Shown: positions 16,336 to 25,410, counted from the first letter of the stretch. The stretch is 64,000 bases of DNA from Balneolaceae bacterium (GCA_009711805.1 VEMX01000021.1:1-64000), one strand, 5' to 3'. The notes: a model not told the origin generated them from the letters alone. A program made the numbers and translations.

Positions 16336-16426
16336 TGGTGTAGTGCAGAAGGCAGAAGTGAAAAGGGTTGTCTTTCCCGGGGCGCAATGAATATCAACGT
16401 TGATCACAACGCCAACCTTAAAAGGA

Positions 16427-17905
16427 CTATGCCTCTCCAATCAGGTTCTGCGCTATGATAGAGGACGAAAGCACCCCTGGTAATCCTGCCCCGGGGTGAG
16501 TGCCGGCTCCTACAAAGTAAAGGTTATCTACATCTTCGGATTTGTTGTGTGGGCGGAACCAGGCCGATTGGGTCAGGATGGGTTCCACAGAAAAAGCAGA
16601 GCCTTTGTAACTATTGAGCACATCCCGAAAGTGCAGGGGATCAATGTAATGCTCAGCGATAATGTTTTCCCGGAGGTTGGGGAGGTAGTTTTCTTCCAGG
16701 AAATTCAGGATAGCATCCCGGTATTTTGGGGCCATTTCATTCCAGTCGGTTCCACTGTCGAGATGGGGGACGGGGGAAAGCACATAGAATCCCTCGCAGC
16801 CTTCTGGTGCCATCGAAGGATCGGTGAGAGTGGGCATGTGCAGGTAAAGGGAGAAATCATCTGCCAGCTTTTTATGGTGAAAGATATCTTTCAGGAGCTC
16901 CCGGTAGCGTTCCCCAAGAATGATATTATGGTGGGCCAGTCCAGAATCGAGGTAGCGTTTTTTGGTTCCGAAATAAATCACAAAAAGAGACATACTGTAC
17001 TTGGTGCGTTCTATTTTACGGTTGGTATATTTCTTTCGATGGTGGGAATTGATGAGGTTTTTGTATGTAAAAGCCACATCGGCATTAGATACAATTTCAT
17101 CGGCAAAAAAGGTTGTTCCATTCTTGAGGCGAACTCCTTTGGCTGATCCGTTTTGAATCAGGATTTCTTCTACTTCAGACTCTGTATGAATGGTTCCTCC
17201 CTGTTCCCGAATCAGTTTTTCCAGAGCTTCTATAATGGCACCGGTTCCTCCCATGGCATAGTGAACGCCCCATTCCCGCTCCAGGTAGTGGATCATAGCA
17301 TAGATGGACGTGGTATCGAAAGGGTTGCCACCTACCAACAAAGGATGGAAAGAGAAACAACGCCGCAGAAATTCATCATCAATAAACTGCTGCACATATT
17401 TATACACTGTTTTGTACGACTGCAGCTTGATGAGGTCGGGAGCAACCTTCAGCATATCAGTAAATTTCAGGAAGGGCTGGTCGGCCAGTTCTATAAAGCC
17501 TTTATCGAAAATCGCCTTGGTGGTCCTGATGAATTTTTCGTAGCCCTGTACATCCCCGGGATTCCGTTTATGAATTTCCTCCAGCGTGAATGCATGGTCG
17601 TTGTTGTAATCGAAGCTGCGACCATCCGCATCAAAAATACGATAGAAGGGATCACAGGGAACAAATTCTATATAATCTTCCCGCTTTTTACCGGCGGCTT
17701 CAAATATATCATCAAACATAAAGGGAGCAGTGATAACCGTGGGGCCGCCGTCAAACTTAAAACCGTTTATTTCATAGACGTATGCACGTCCACCCAGTTT
17801 ATCTCTCTTTTCGAGGATGGTAACATGGTGCCCCGCAGAAAGTAATCGGGATGCAGCTCCCAGTCCGCCAAAGCCGCTTCCAATGACAATTATATTCTTT
17901 TTCAT
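16427..17905 (-). CDS. crtI: Phytoene desaturase (CrtI type)
   Basis: A 492-residue FAD-dependent carotenoid desaturase. It starts with the dinucleotide site [60 protein letters not shown] (Pfam amine oxidase) and ends with the CrtI signature [29 protein letters not shown]. It probably converts phytoene to lycopene or a related polyene. No crtB or crtZ gene is in the window. It converges with the metallopeptidase gene and is followed on its upstream side by rlpA 63 bp away. Confidence 0.95.
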   Translation of the reverse strand: MKKNIIVIGSGFGGLGAASRLLSAGHHVTILEKRDKLGGRAYVYEINGFKFDGGPTVITAPFMFDDIFEAAGKKREDYIEFVPCDPFYRIFDADGRSFDYNNDHAFTLEEIHKRNPGDVQGYEKFIRTTKAIFDKGFIELADQPFLKFTDMLKVAPDLIKLQSYKTVYKYVQQFIDDEFLRRCFSFHPLLVGGNPFDTTSIYAMIHYLEREWGVHYAMGGTGAIIEALEKLIREQGGTIHTESEVEEILIQNGSAKGVRLKNGTTFFADEIVSNADVAFTYKNLINSHHRKKYTNRKIERTKYSMSLFVIYFGTKKRYLDSGLAHHNIILGERYRELLKDIFHHKKLADDFSLYLHMPTLTDPSMAPEGCEGFYVLSPVPHLDSGTDWNEMAPKYRDAILNFLEENYLPNLRENIIAEHYIDPLHFRDVLNSYKGSAFSVEPILTQSAWFRPHNKSEDVDNLYFVGAGTHPGAGLPGVLSSSIIAQNLIGEA

Positions 17906-17968
17906 AGATTCATTCGGTTGACCGTCACGTCGAAAAACGGGAAATCAGGAAGAATCAATCCCGAAAAA

Positions 17969-18670
17969 TCATCCATTTTCAATTTGCTTCACAAAACCTG
18001 CAAAGCCTTTCCTCTTAAGTTTAGATAGTTCCTTTTTGGCTTTATTGGCATCCGTATATCGCCCATAATACACCCGGAATATTTTTTCTGATCCGACCTG
18101 AATGGATTCAACCCGGCTGTTTTTAATTTTGGAGGATTGTTCTTTGGCTTGATTTACTTTTTTATAGGAGCCCAGTTGAATTGTATAGTTGGGAACCTTA
18201 AGATCGGTGATGCGGGAATTTTTGAGATCACCATTTAACAGGTACAGCTTAATATTAGCGGTGCCCGGACCTATCACCCCAAGCTTTCGGGCTGCCCCCC
18301 TCGATAAATCCAGTATGCGATCTTTGGCGTAGGGACCCCGGTCATTAATACGAACCTGCAGGCTCTTCCCATTATCCAGGTTCTCAACAAGCACAATAGA
18401 GTTGAAGGGCAGGGTTCGGTGGGCTGCAGTGATCCCGTCCATGTCATAAATTTCTCCATTGGCAGTTAGCTTGCCGTGGAAATTGGGGCCATACCAGCTG
18501 CTGACGCCCGTTTCAATAAGCATGCCTTCCGATTTTGATGCGTCGGTATAGACTTCTTCTCCGGAAGGAGTATCTGAAGTGGATTTGGTTGCTTTTCGGG
18601 CAATACCACAGGAAGACAGCAGCAAACCTACAAGCAGGCTGCTTAATATGAAGATGAATCTTTTTTGCAT
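17969..18670 (-). CDS. rlpA: Septal ring lytic transglycosylase RlpA family lipoprotein
   Basis: A 233-residue lipoprotein with signal MQKRFIFILSSLLVGLLLSSC. The double-psi beta-barrel is GVSSWYGPNFHGKLTANGEIYDMDGITAAHRTLPFNSIVLVENLDNGKSLQVRINDRGPY, with the catalytic Asp/His-type surface and final D of INDRGPY. A C-terminal SPOR domain (about residues 165-233, with YTIQLGSYKKVNQAKE and VYYGRYTDANKAKKEL) binds denuded peptidoglycan at septa. It acts in the periplasm at cell division. Gene order with crtI is probably incidental. Confidence 0.93.
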   Translation of the reverse strand: MQKRFIFILSSLLVGLLLSSCGIARKATKSTSDTPSGEEVYTDASKSEGMLIETGVSSWYGPNFHGKLTANGEIYDMDGITAAHRTLPFNSIVLVENLDNGKSLQVRINDRGPYAKDRILDLSRGAARKLGVIGPGTANIKLYLLNGDLKNSRITDLKVPNYTIQLGSYKKVNQAKEQSSKIKNSRVESIQVGSEKIFRVYYGRYTDANKAKKELSKLKRKGFAGFVKQIENG

Positions 18671-18778
18671 GCAAATGGAGTTTATGTAGACCCCTAAAAT
18701 ATATCTTGCTTCAGCTAGAAAAGCTATCTTTTAACAAGGGTGCTTTCCGAGGTATATCTATGAGAAGGTTGAACGGTG

Positions 18779-18872
18779 AGCCGGTGACTGGATTTCCCCG
18801 TAGGGACGCCTTCGGTGGAACCAGCGACTTATTCTTTACGAGAGAATTACTCTACCACTGAGTTACACCGGC
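18779..18872 (-). tRNA. tRNA-Thr(CGT) with a 22-nt hairpin inserted in the T-loop
   Basis: On the minus strand the cloverleaf is complete: acceptor GCCGGTG/CACCGGC, D-stem ACTC/GAGT, anticodon stem ATTCT/AGAAT around loop CTCGTAA (anticodon CGT), variable AAGTC, T-stem GCTGG/CCAGT, discriminator T. All stems pair. The T-loop reads TTC...AAAT, a normal TTCAAAT split by 22 extra bases (18796-18817 on the plus strand). Removing them gives a standard 72-nt tRNA. The insert folds as CCGAAGG-CGTC-CCTACGG with one mismatch and can extend through TTCC/GGAA. It may be a functional tRNA with an extra arm, or a recent pseudogene. Confidence 0.8.
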
Positions 18873-19005
18873 ATTAGCAACAAGCTGTTTCTGTGGATGT
18901 CTTCCAAAGCAAACCGGTTTCTGTTGACCACAGTTTGTAATGTACAACACTTCTCAAATGATCTGCAATAGAGAGGGATAAATTATACCTTAAAAAGAAA
19001 AAAAT

Positions 19006-19599
19006 ATGTCTGCAACGCTAACCTTGATTGCCGCCAATGCGGTGGTATCTCTTCTGGCTTTATATGCCATACCCGGTTTATTCGATAAAGCTATGCTAAA
19101 ACCTTACCGGGTAGTTCGGGAAAATAGTTGGTACGAACTCATAAGCTCTGGTTTTATACATGCTGGTATGGGGCATCTGTTTTTGAATATGTTTACGCTG
19201 TTTTTCTTTGGGCCTGTATTGGAAAATACGATCGGTCAAACACAGTTTATAATGCTTTACTTTTCCGGCTTGTTGATTTCAAGTGTTCCTTCAGTTATTC
19301 GACATAAAGAAAACCCCGATTTTGCTACAGTAGGGGCTTCCGGAGCAGTTGAAAGCGTATTGTTTGGGTTTATTTTACTCTTTCCTTTTGAACCTATTTA
19401 TATCATGTTGGTTCCCATTGGAATTCCCTCGTTTGTTTTTGGGGCCTGTTTTCTGGGGTATAGTTTTTATGCCAGTAAGAAAGAAGGGAAGATTAATCAT
19501 GAAGCTCATATAGCCGGGGCCATCTGGGGTGTTTTATACCTGCTTGTATTTGTTCCCAACACCATTGATCATATACTGACTGTTTTGGGGCTTATTTAG
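19006..19599 (+). CDS. Rhomboid family intramembrane serine protease
   Basis: A 197-residue, six-segment membrane protein. The catalytic GASGAV is at residues 110-115 with Ser112, and the partner His168 is in NHEAHIAGAIWG. The oxyanion-loop motif GFIHAGMGHLFLNM (His57, Asn61) is present. All active-site parts are there, so it should cleave transmembrane helices. Loops are short, as in GlpG-less bacterial rhomboids. It is a single gene flanked by the tRNA-Thr and an opposing barrel gene; substrates are unknown. Confidence 0.93.
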   Translation: MSATLTLIAANAVVSLLALYAIPGLFDKAMLKPYRVVRENSWYELISSGFIHAGMGHLFLNMFTLFFFGPVLENTIGQTQFIMLYFSGLLISSVPSVIRHKENPDFATVGASGAVESVLFGFILLFPFEPIYIMLVPIGIPSFVFGACFLGYSFYASKKEGKINHEAHIAGAIWGVLYLLVFVPNTIDHILTVLGLI

Positions 19600-19679
19600 A
19601 ATTAGTAGCAGCTCCAAGCTGTGGGATCATGAGATTTTCTCAGATAAATTTTTAAACGAAATAAGAGATTAAGGTTATG

Positions 19680-20297
19680 CTATTTAGCTAATGGAATGGA
19701 TACACCAAATCGAACGCCGGCTTCCCATAGCTTTTGTTCTATTGAATTTAGTTGAGAAAATGGGATCATAGAGTGGAATTTAACATAGGGGTTTAGAAAT
19801 ATCGAAGTTCCCGAGGCAAGATCATATTCGGCTCCAATACCTGCCATGGCACCTATACCGGATTGGTTATTAATGTTGGTAGAGCTATTCGAATCTAAAC
19901 TTATGTCAATCAGTAATCCGCTGTTTGCATAAAAGTAGTTCAAAAAATTAGCCCTCAAGGTCACAGGGAGACTTAAAAGTGATATTTGTTCGTTGTGGGA
20001 GTTGTTAGCTGTTCCAGGGTGGAAAGGGGGATTGTACTTCATAGTGAATTTTGAATATTCAGCTGCCACTTCAATATCCAGCCATTTTTTCAGAGGGTGA
20101 GTATAATTTATTCCAAGTGAGAAGAACCGTTCTCCCTCATGTGATCCTGTACCAACGGCACCATTAGAGTTTATGATCTGGCTATTGCCCAGCGATGAAA
20201 AGGAAATTCCAAGCTTTCCGGCGTTTGTCGATGTTTGTGCATTAGCAGTGGTGAGGGTAAGCATTAACCCGAAGAGTAGTAAAGTTGTATACTTCAT
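19680..20297 (-). CDS. Outer-membrane beta-barrel protein, unknown role
   Basis: A 205-residue protein with signal peptide MKYTTLLLFGLMLTLTTANAQ (cut after AQA-like NAQ). The rest is a series of amphipathic strands (LGISFSSLGN, FFSLGINYTH, WLDIEVAAEYSKF, LPVTLRANFL, YFYANSGLLIDISL, IGAMAGIGAEYDL), and ends EAGVRFGVSIPLAK, typical of small OmpA/OmpX-like barrels in Bacteroidota. No periplasmic domain is present. It converges with rhomboid and is divergent from nothing obvious. Confidence 0.75.
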   Translation of the reverse strand: MKYTTLLLFGLMLTLTTANAQTSTNAGKLGISFSSLGNSQIINSNGAVGTGSHEGERFFSLGINYTHPLKKWLDIEVAAEYSKFTMKYNPPFHPGTANNSHNEQISLLSLPVTLRANFLNYFYANSGLLIDISLDSNSSTNINNQSGIGAMAGIGAEYDLASGTSIFLNPYVKFHSMIPFSQLNSIEQKLWEAGVRFGVSIPLAK

Positions 20298-20813
20298 TCT
20301 TTTGCTATTGTATTAAACCTGGATATGTTATGTTTTCAATTTAATGGCCAAGTTCTGTTTTATGGTTTCTGCTGATATAACAAAATTTAAATGTTTATCC
20401 TTGTTAGTAACTATACAAAACAAAATTAATTGTTTACAAACTTATGATGATTAGGATAAATCAACATATTGTCATTGCAGATTGGATAGAATGTACTCCA
20501 TTCATTCCTATGAGCTTGTTCAAGTCATCCTCTTCTTCTTATGAGTCTGCTTTGTCTTGGTATTCCATTTCTTTGGTACATTTACCGTATTTCAGCACGG
20601 GATTATCCCGTTGCGCATCTCAGGATAGTGGAAAAGAGATTGCCCGTAGTTAAGGAATCTTGGTCTTTGTAAAGCCCATTAACTCAATCTGTCGGATTGG
20701 CAAAACCTATGGCATTTTCCAGAGTTATGCGAGGAGGGTGTATGGTAGAAGAATTAAAAAAATCCCTTCTGATTTATCTCAGAAGGGATTTTGTATAAAT
20801 GCGTAATTTCGTT
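20298..20813. other. Gene-free gap between barrel gene and serC
   Basis: The only open frame (20444-20653, plus) is Ser-rich and unlike any protein I know, and the minus strand is broken by stops. I see a perfect 15-bp palindrome ACGGGATTATCCCGT (20597-20611) and the serC terminator at its right end. It may hold remains of a lost gene, but none can be named. Confidence 0.5.
20750..20790 (-). terminator. Terminator after serC
   Basis: On the minus strand AATCCCTTCTGA and TCAGAAGGGATT pair perfectly across a 6-base loop, followed by a T-run, 24 bp after the serC stop. Confidence 0.9.
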
Positions 20814-21890
20814 TTAGCCTTTCTTAGAACGGAAATCGTTCATGAAAGAGACGAGCGTTTCCACACTTTCCAGTTCGCAGGCATTATAGATACTGGCGCG
20901 GATACCACCAACACTTCGGTGTCCTTTTAAAGCAACCAGGTCGTGCTTTTTGGCGTCTTCAAGGAAAGTTTGTTCCAGTTCTTCAGAAGGGAGCCGGAAA
21001 GTGATATTCATCTTAGATCGGGAGTCCACTTGGGCAGTTCCGCGATAAAAATCGTCCTCATCAATAGTAGAATAGATGAGGTTGGCCTTCTTGGTATTTA
21101 GTTCCTGGAAGAAGGGAAGTCCTCCTTTGCCTTCAATCCATTTCAACACCAGGTTCACCATATAAACAGGATAGGATGGTGGAGTATTAAAGATTTTCTG
21201 GGTATGGGTATTATAATCCAGAAGAGTGGGAATATTCTTCTTATTTGCTCCTGCCAGGAAATCCTTTCTTATGATTACAATAGTTACTCCGGCAGGGCCC
21301 AGGTTTTTTTGGGCTCCGGCATAAATCATTCCGTATTTATCCACATCAACAGGGCGGGAAAGGATATCTGAGGAAGCATCACACACCAGGGGAATACCAT
21401 TTGTCTCGGGTTCGGAAGGGAACTGAGTACCAACAACGGTATTGTTTGAGGTGAAGTGAACGTAGGCTGCATCTTCGGTATAATCGAGCTTGTTGCCGGG
21501 CACATGGGTAAAATTGTCATCTTCACTTGAAAACGGAACATGTACGTTGCCAAATAATTTCGCCTCTTTGATCGCTTTCACTGACCATCGTCCGGTACTT
21601 ATATAATCAGCAGTTTGTCCTTCAGATAAAAAGTTAAATGGAATTTGCATAAACTGTCCGCTTGCCCCGCCTTGCAAAAACATAATGTGAAAGTCATCAT
21701 TAAGGCCAAGAAGTCTTTTCAGGCTTTCCTTGGCTTCAGCATCAATTTGGGTATACTCGGGACTGCGGTGGCTTATTTCCATAACGGAAGCCCCCAATCC
21801 TTTATAATCGAGGATTTCTTCTTTAGCAGTTTCTAAAACTTCTGTTGGTAGTGTGGCCGGTCCGGCACTAAAGTTGTGAACGCGTTTCAT
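20814..21890 (-). CDS. serC: Phosphoserine aminotransferase
   Basis: A 358-residue fold-type I PLP enzyme converting 3-phosphohydroxypyruvate to O-phosphoserine (and 3-hydroxy-4-phosphohydroxythreonine in B6 synthesis). It starts VHNFSAGPATLPTEVLE, has FLQGGASGQFMQIP, CDASSDILSRP (170-180) with the PLP-binding Asp, and the Schiff-base Lys195 in YAGAQKNLGPAGV. The end HRSVGGIRASIYNACELESVETLVSFM is typical. It follows the DUF1015 gene by 39 bp, forming an operon seen in many Bacteroidota, and ends in a perfect terminator. Confidence 0.97.
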   Translation of the reverse strand: MKRVHNFSAGPATLPTEVLETAKEEILDYKGLGASVMEISHRSPEYTQIDAEAKESLKRLLGLNDDFHIMFLQGGASGQFMQIPFNFLSEGQTADYISTGRWSVKAIKEAKLFGNVHVPFSSEDDNFTHVPGNKLDYTEDAAYVHFTSNNTVVGTQFPSEPETNGIPLVCDASSDILSRPVDVDKYGMIYAGAQKNLGPAGVTIVIIRKDFLAGANKKNIPTLLDYNTHTQKIFNTPPSYPVYMVNLVLKWIEGKGGLPFFQELNTKKANLIYSTIDEDDFYRGTAQVDSRSKMNITFRLPSEELEQTFLEDAKKHDLVALKGHRSVGGIRASIYNACELESVETLVSFMNDFRSKKG

Positions 21891-21929
21891 GGGATGGTTG
21901 GTTAATTGGTTGAGTTTATAAGTGGCGGA

Positions 21930-23141
21930 TTAAAAGGTATGTATTAATAGTCCTGAACGCAGTTTGGGTTCAAACCATGTGGATTTGGGAGGCATCAGTA
22001 AGCCCGCATCCGATACATCCAATAGCTCCTCAATACTGGTAGGATATAAGCTTATAGCCAGTTGGGTTTCTCCTTTGTCTACCAAGGATTCAAGTTCGGC
22101 TGTTCCTTTTATGCCCCCTACAAAGTCTATATTTGAATCAGTTCTTTGGTCTTTGATTCCCAGCAGTGGTTCCAGGATATGTTCTTGTAAACGAGCTACA
22201 TCCAGGCTGGAGGCTACATCATCATTGTTGCTTTCCGGGAGAGTAAGTCCATACCAGCTGCCGTTCGTGTATAAAGAAATGGTTCCTTTTTTATGAGGCA
22301 CAGCTGAGGCTCCTTCGTCGAGGTCAAATTGCTGTTTCAGGGTGTTAAGGAAACCATTGGGAATAGAATATACAATTCGGTTATAAGCCAGAATTTCCAT
22401 TTGATCCATCGGGAAAAGTACAGCTGGGAAGAAATTGTATTCTTCATTTCCGGTATGACCTGAATTTTGGGCTTCCATTTCTTTGGCTGCCCGTGATGCA
22501 CTGGCGCATCGGTGATGGCCATCGGCTATATATAGTTTGGGAATGTTGCCAAAGGTGTTTTCGAGTTCATCGGTTTCCTCAACTTTCCAAATAGTGTGCT
22601 TGATGCCGTCTTCCGTTTCAATTTCATAGATAGGATCATGAGCTTGCATATGCGAATTCATAAACGCATTTACATCGCCCGGATCTCTGAAGGTGACCAT
22701 TACCGGTTCGGCGTGTGCTTGCTGAGTGATAATGTGTTTGGTACGGTCATCCTCTTTGGCAGGGCGGGTAAGCTCGTGTTTAAGGATTACATCATTGTTA
22801 TAATCATCAACACTTACACAACCAAATATGCCCGTTTGTGAGCGACCGTCCATAATCAGCTGGTAAATATAGACAGAATCTGAATCTTCCTGCTGAAAGA
22901 AATCAGATTTAAGCAGTTTCTTAAGGTTCTCACTTCCTTTTTCATATACTTTAGTGTCGTAAAGGGAAATATTCTCAGGTAGGTCAATTTCCGGACGTAT
23001 CACGTGCAGAAAACTATTGGGTTTACCTTTCGATAGTTCTTTTGCTTCGGTTGAGTTTACTACATCGTAAGGCACACAGGCTACTTCTTTTGCATGTTCA
23101 GAGTGAGGTCGCCATGCCCGAAAAGACTTTAAATCCGCCAT
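21930..23141 (-). CDS. DUF1015 family protein, serC-linked
   Basis: A 403-residue soluble protein of the DUF1015 family. Marks are FRAWRPHSEHAKEVACVPYDVVNSTEAKEL at the start, a mid-protein GIFGCVSVDDY, and the strongly conserved LYIADGHHRCASASRAA. Family members are consistently linked to serine biosynthesis genes; the reaction is not settled, and a role at the phosphoserine step is a reasonable inference because no serB is visible here. It is the first gene of the pair with serC. A 26-bp tandem duplication lies in its promoter region (23145-23196). Confidence 0.88.
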   Translation of the reverse strand: MADLKSFRAWRPHSEHAKEVACVPYDVVNSTEAKELSKGKPNSFLHVIRPEIDLPENISLYDTKVYEKGSENLKKLLKSDFFQQEDSDSVYIYQLIMDGRSQTGIFGCVSVDDYNNDVILKHELTRPAKEDDRTKHIITQQAHAEPVMVTFRDPGDVNAFMNSHMQAHDPIYEIETEDGIKHTIWKVEETDELENTFGNIPKLYIADGHHRCASASRAAKEMEAQNSGHTGNEEYNFFPAVLFPMDQMEILAYNRIVYSIPNGFLNTLKQQFDLDEGASAVPHKKGTISLYTNGSWYGLTLPESNNDDVASSLDVARLQEHILEPLLGIKDQRTDSNIDFVGGIKGTAELESLVDKGETQLAISLYPTSIEELLDVSDAGLLMPPKSTWFEPKLRSGLLIHTF

Positions 23142-23144
23142 ATT

Positions 23145-23196
23145 TTTATGAAATAGATTATGATTTTAAATTTATGAAATAGATTATGATTTTAAA
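23145..23196. repeat. 26-bp tandem repeat, two exact copies
   Basis: The unit beginning TTTATGAAATAGATTATG occurs twice without gap (23145-23170 and 23171-23196). It lies just upstream of the DUF1015-serC start and so duplicates a piece of its leader or promoter. Confidence 0.85.
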
Positions 23197-23284
23197 TTAG
23201 AGTCAAAATGTACACAAATTTGAACTTTATTTAGTTAAAAACCCCTTAGTTTTAAGATCAATATAAATGTAAGAAAAAGGTGAT

Positions 23285-23608
23285 ATGGATTTAAACAATA
23301 TGAACATGAATAATTTGAATGAAGAACAGCAAAATCAGCTGCTTTTTATGATGCTGATACAACAACATCAGCAAATTGCGATGATGGGAATGGGCAAGAT
23401 CCAGCATCCGGAAACAGGTGAAACGCAGAAAGAGCTTTCGTCGGCCAAGTATGCTATTGATACACTGAACATGATAGAGGCATATACTAAAGGCAATTTG
23501 CCAGACGAAGCAAAGAATTACCTGGAGCAAACCCTGACGAATCTGCGGCTCAATTATGCTAAAGAATCGGAAGAGGACAACGCAGAAGAAGAAGAAGAAG
23601 AAGGATGA
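23285..23608 (+). CDS. DUF1844 domain protein
   Basis: A 107-residue protein matching the small helical DUF1844 family: LFMMLIQQHQQIAMMGMGKIQHPETGETQKELSSAKYAIDTLNMIEAYTKGNL...LEQTLTNLRLNYAKE. It begins with a Met/Asn/Gln-rich stretch and ends with an acidic tail of over ten Glu/Asp. The family has no known function. It is followed after 3 bp by the NUDIX gene, so the two are co-expressed. Confidence 0.85.
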   Translation: MDLNNMNMNNLNEEQQNQLLFMMLIQQHQQIAMMGMGKIQHPETGETQKELSSAKYAIDTLNMIEAYTKGNLPDEAKNYLEQTLTNLRLNYAKESEEDNAEEEEEEG

Positions 23609-23611
23609 TTG

Positions 23612-24058
23612 ATGACTGAAAACTCATCAGAAGAAACGGTTGTGATTGAGGCCGCCGGTGGCGTTGTACACCGTACTGGCTCGGAAGGGCATACCGAAGT
23701 ACTGCTCATTTACAGGAATGATGTTTGGGATTTGCCGAAAGGTAAGCTCGAAGAGGGGGAGACTATTGATAGCTGCGCTGTTCGCGAAGTATCAGAAGAA
23801 GTGGGCAGCAGTTTGCCTTCAATTATTTCAAAAACAGGAACCACCTACCACGAGTATAAAGAGAAGGGAAAGCTGCTGGGGAAAACCACACATTGGTATT
23901 CCATGGTTTTTTCTAAGCAGGAAGAAGATTTACGTCCGGAGCAGGAAGAAGGCATAACAGATGTGTGTTGGATCCGGCTGGCTGAAGCTATAGAGAAAGT
24001 AGGTTATGATAACCTGAAAGAGATTCTGCTTGCCTTTCAGCAACAAAAAAAGGCGTGA
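23612..24058 (+). CDS. NUDIX hydrolase
   Basis: A 148-residue NUDIX enzyme. The Nudix box runs from Gly44 to about residue 66: GKLEEGETIDSCAVREVSEEVG, matching G-x5-E-x7-REUxEExG. The AAGGVVH and DVWDLPKGK lead-ins and TTHWYSM/WIRLAEA tail recall MutT-like and diadenosine-polyphosphate hydrolases (the Ap4A-type group). It removes a nucleoside diphosphate-linked moiety; the true substrate is unknown. The ATG at 23612 is preferred to an in-frame TTG at 23609. It ends in a symmetric terminator shared with tonB. Confidence 0.93.
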   Translation: MTENSSEETVVIEAAGGVVHRTGSEGHTEVLLIYRNDVWDLPKGKLEEGETIDSCAVREVSEEVGSSLPSIISKTGTTYHEYKEKGKLLGKTTHWYSMVFSKQEEDLRPEQEEGITDVCWIRLAEAIEKVGYDNLKEILLAFQQQKKA

Positions 24059-24083
24059 TTTTTAAATCACGCCTTTTTTTTAA
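24045..24083. terminator. Bidirectional terminator between NUDIX and TonB genes
   Basis: AAAAAAAGGCGTGATT and AATCACGCCTTTTTTTT form a symmetric hairpin with A-run before and T-run after, so it can stop both converging transcripts. Confidence 0.92.
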
Positions 24084-24109
24084 ATGATAGTATAATTAAC
24101 GAAACTGTA

Positions 24110-24769
24110 TTAGTTCTGTAAGCGGAAGTTGACAGAAAGCGCATACTGTACACGTACGGGACGCCCTCTTTGTCTTCCCGGCTTAAACTTGGCATTTTTA
24201 ACGGCTCGGAGAGCTTCCTCATCACATCCACCACCAATACCGCGAACCACGTGAGCGTTTTCAACTTCTCCGCGTTCGTTTACAATAAACTGTACGGTTA
24301 CACGCCCTTCAATACCTGCTCTTCGAGCCATTTCAGGGTATTTTACTCCAGCCTGTAATTTTTTCATGCCCCCAATAAGTTCCGGCATATTTTCTACAAC
24401 TACGAAGAAATCATCTTCCTCTTCTTCTTCCTCAGGAGCTGGAGGTGGAGGTAAGTCTATAGGACCGTCCAGATCAAATTCAGAATCAAACTCAATGATG
24501 TCATCTTCAATGACTTCATCATTGGGAACCTCAACAGGTACCTGTGGACGAGCGGGAGGAGGGGGTGTTTCTTGTTGCTGAGTTTGAACAATTTCTTCCA
24601 TTTTTACAACCTCTTGCTCAGCGGCGGGAGGTGGAGCCGGAGGGGCATCTTCAACTTGAACCTTCACTGCTATTATCATGAACAGCAAAGCCACAATCAA
24701 CCCTGCTTCCAAATAAACAGGATATGACTTCTTTAAGTCAGCGTCAGGTTTTTTTCTTTGATTTGTCAT
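24110..24769 (-). CDS. tonB: Energy transducer TonB family protein
   Basis: A 219-residue TonB-like protein. One N-terminal membrane segment (about 18-38, YLEAGLIVALLFMIIAVKV) is followed by a periplasmic Pro/Glu-rich spacer (with PPPPARPQVPVEVP and an acidic EEEEEEDD run), and a C-terminal TonB domain: YPEMARRAGIEGRVTVQFIVNERGEVENAHVVRGIGGGCDEEALRAVKNAKFKPGRQRGRPVRVQYALSVNFRL. It would couple proton motive force to outer-membrane receptors. No ExbB/ExbD genes are adjacent. A 233-bp gap without a recognised feature lies upstream. Confidence 0.92.
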   Translation of the reverse strand: MTNQRKKPDADLKKSYPVYLEAGLIVALLFMIIAVKVQVEDAPPAPPPAAEQEVVKMEEIVQTQQQETPPPPARPQVPVEVPNDEVIEDDIIEFDSEFDLDGPIDLPPPPAPEEEEEEDDFFVVVENMPELIGGMKKLQAGVKYPEMARRAGIEGRVTVQFIVNERGEVENAHVVRGIGGGCDEEALRAVKNAKFKPGRQRGRPVRVQYALSVNFRLQN

Positions 24770-25002
24770 AGCAAAAAATTCGTGTTATTCATTCTATCTA
24801 AATGCAGCTTAAAAGAACGACATTTTTTTAAAAGCCTGCAAGTACTAATCCATATGTTCAACTAAGCAAACAACGAAATAGTATATACAATTCAGAAATT
24901 CCTGAGAGGGTTATATGATACAGTTATCTATCAAGAAAAAGATATCGGGGTGTCATATTTTTAATGGATGATTGTTCGAAGTTGAGAGTACAATAGGTTC
25001 TA

Positions 25003-25410
25003 TTACGGTGTTAGCGAGCGGTTAAAATGCTTAATCTTTGTTGAAATGACAGATAGCAAAACTAAAGCAGCGATAGAACCAAGCCCGTCGGCTATAAAGT
25101 CGTAGAGTTCAGCACTTCGCTGAATTGGCAAATAATGCTGTAAAGTTTCAATGAACAGGCCAAATAATATTCCCCAAACTATGATTGGCCATAAACGGTA
25201 ATCTTTTTTGAAGAAACGAAAGAGGCCAAGGAGTAATGTCCATATAAAAAAGGCAAAAAAGTGTACTAATTTGTCATTGCTCCAGAATTCGGGAGGTAAA
25301 TCGTGATTTGCAGGCGTTAATGTACCTCCAAGGATAATTAATGTGCACACCACAAGGCTGAATAAATAAAACTTCCATGATTTTGGAAGCAGATTCGAAA
25401 CGATTGCCAT
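25003..25410 (-). CDS. VanZ-like membrane protein
   Basis: A 135-residue protein from ATG 25410 (MAIVSNLLPKSWKFYLFSLVVCTLIILGGTLTP); a longer reading to 25485 overlaps the upstream gene and is rejected. The VanZ-like motifs are GGTLTPANHDLPPEF, NDKLVHFFAFFIWTLLLGLF, IWGILFGLFIETLQHYLPIQRSAELYDFIADGLGSIAALVLLS. It has four membrane segments. VanZ-like proteins have diverse or unknown roles. It follows nnr by 4 bp and is co-transcribed with it. Confidence 0.88.
   Translation of the reverse strand: MAIVSNLLPKSWKFYLFSLVVCTLIILGGTLTPANHDLPPEFWSNDKLVHFFAFFIWTLLLGLFRFFKKDYRLWPIIVWGILFGLFIETLQHYLPIQRSAELYDFIADGLGSIAALVLLSVISTKIKHFNRSLTP

Noticed and set aside
18779-18872. tmRNA or group I intron interpretation of the interrupted tRNA
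   Set aside because: The insert is only 22 nt with no intron core, and no tag-peptide frame or tmRNA-like domains are present.
20444-20653. A 69-codon open frame in the gap before serC
   Set aside because: Ser-rich, no family features, no ribosome site and placed between a barrel gene and a terminator; better read as chance.
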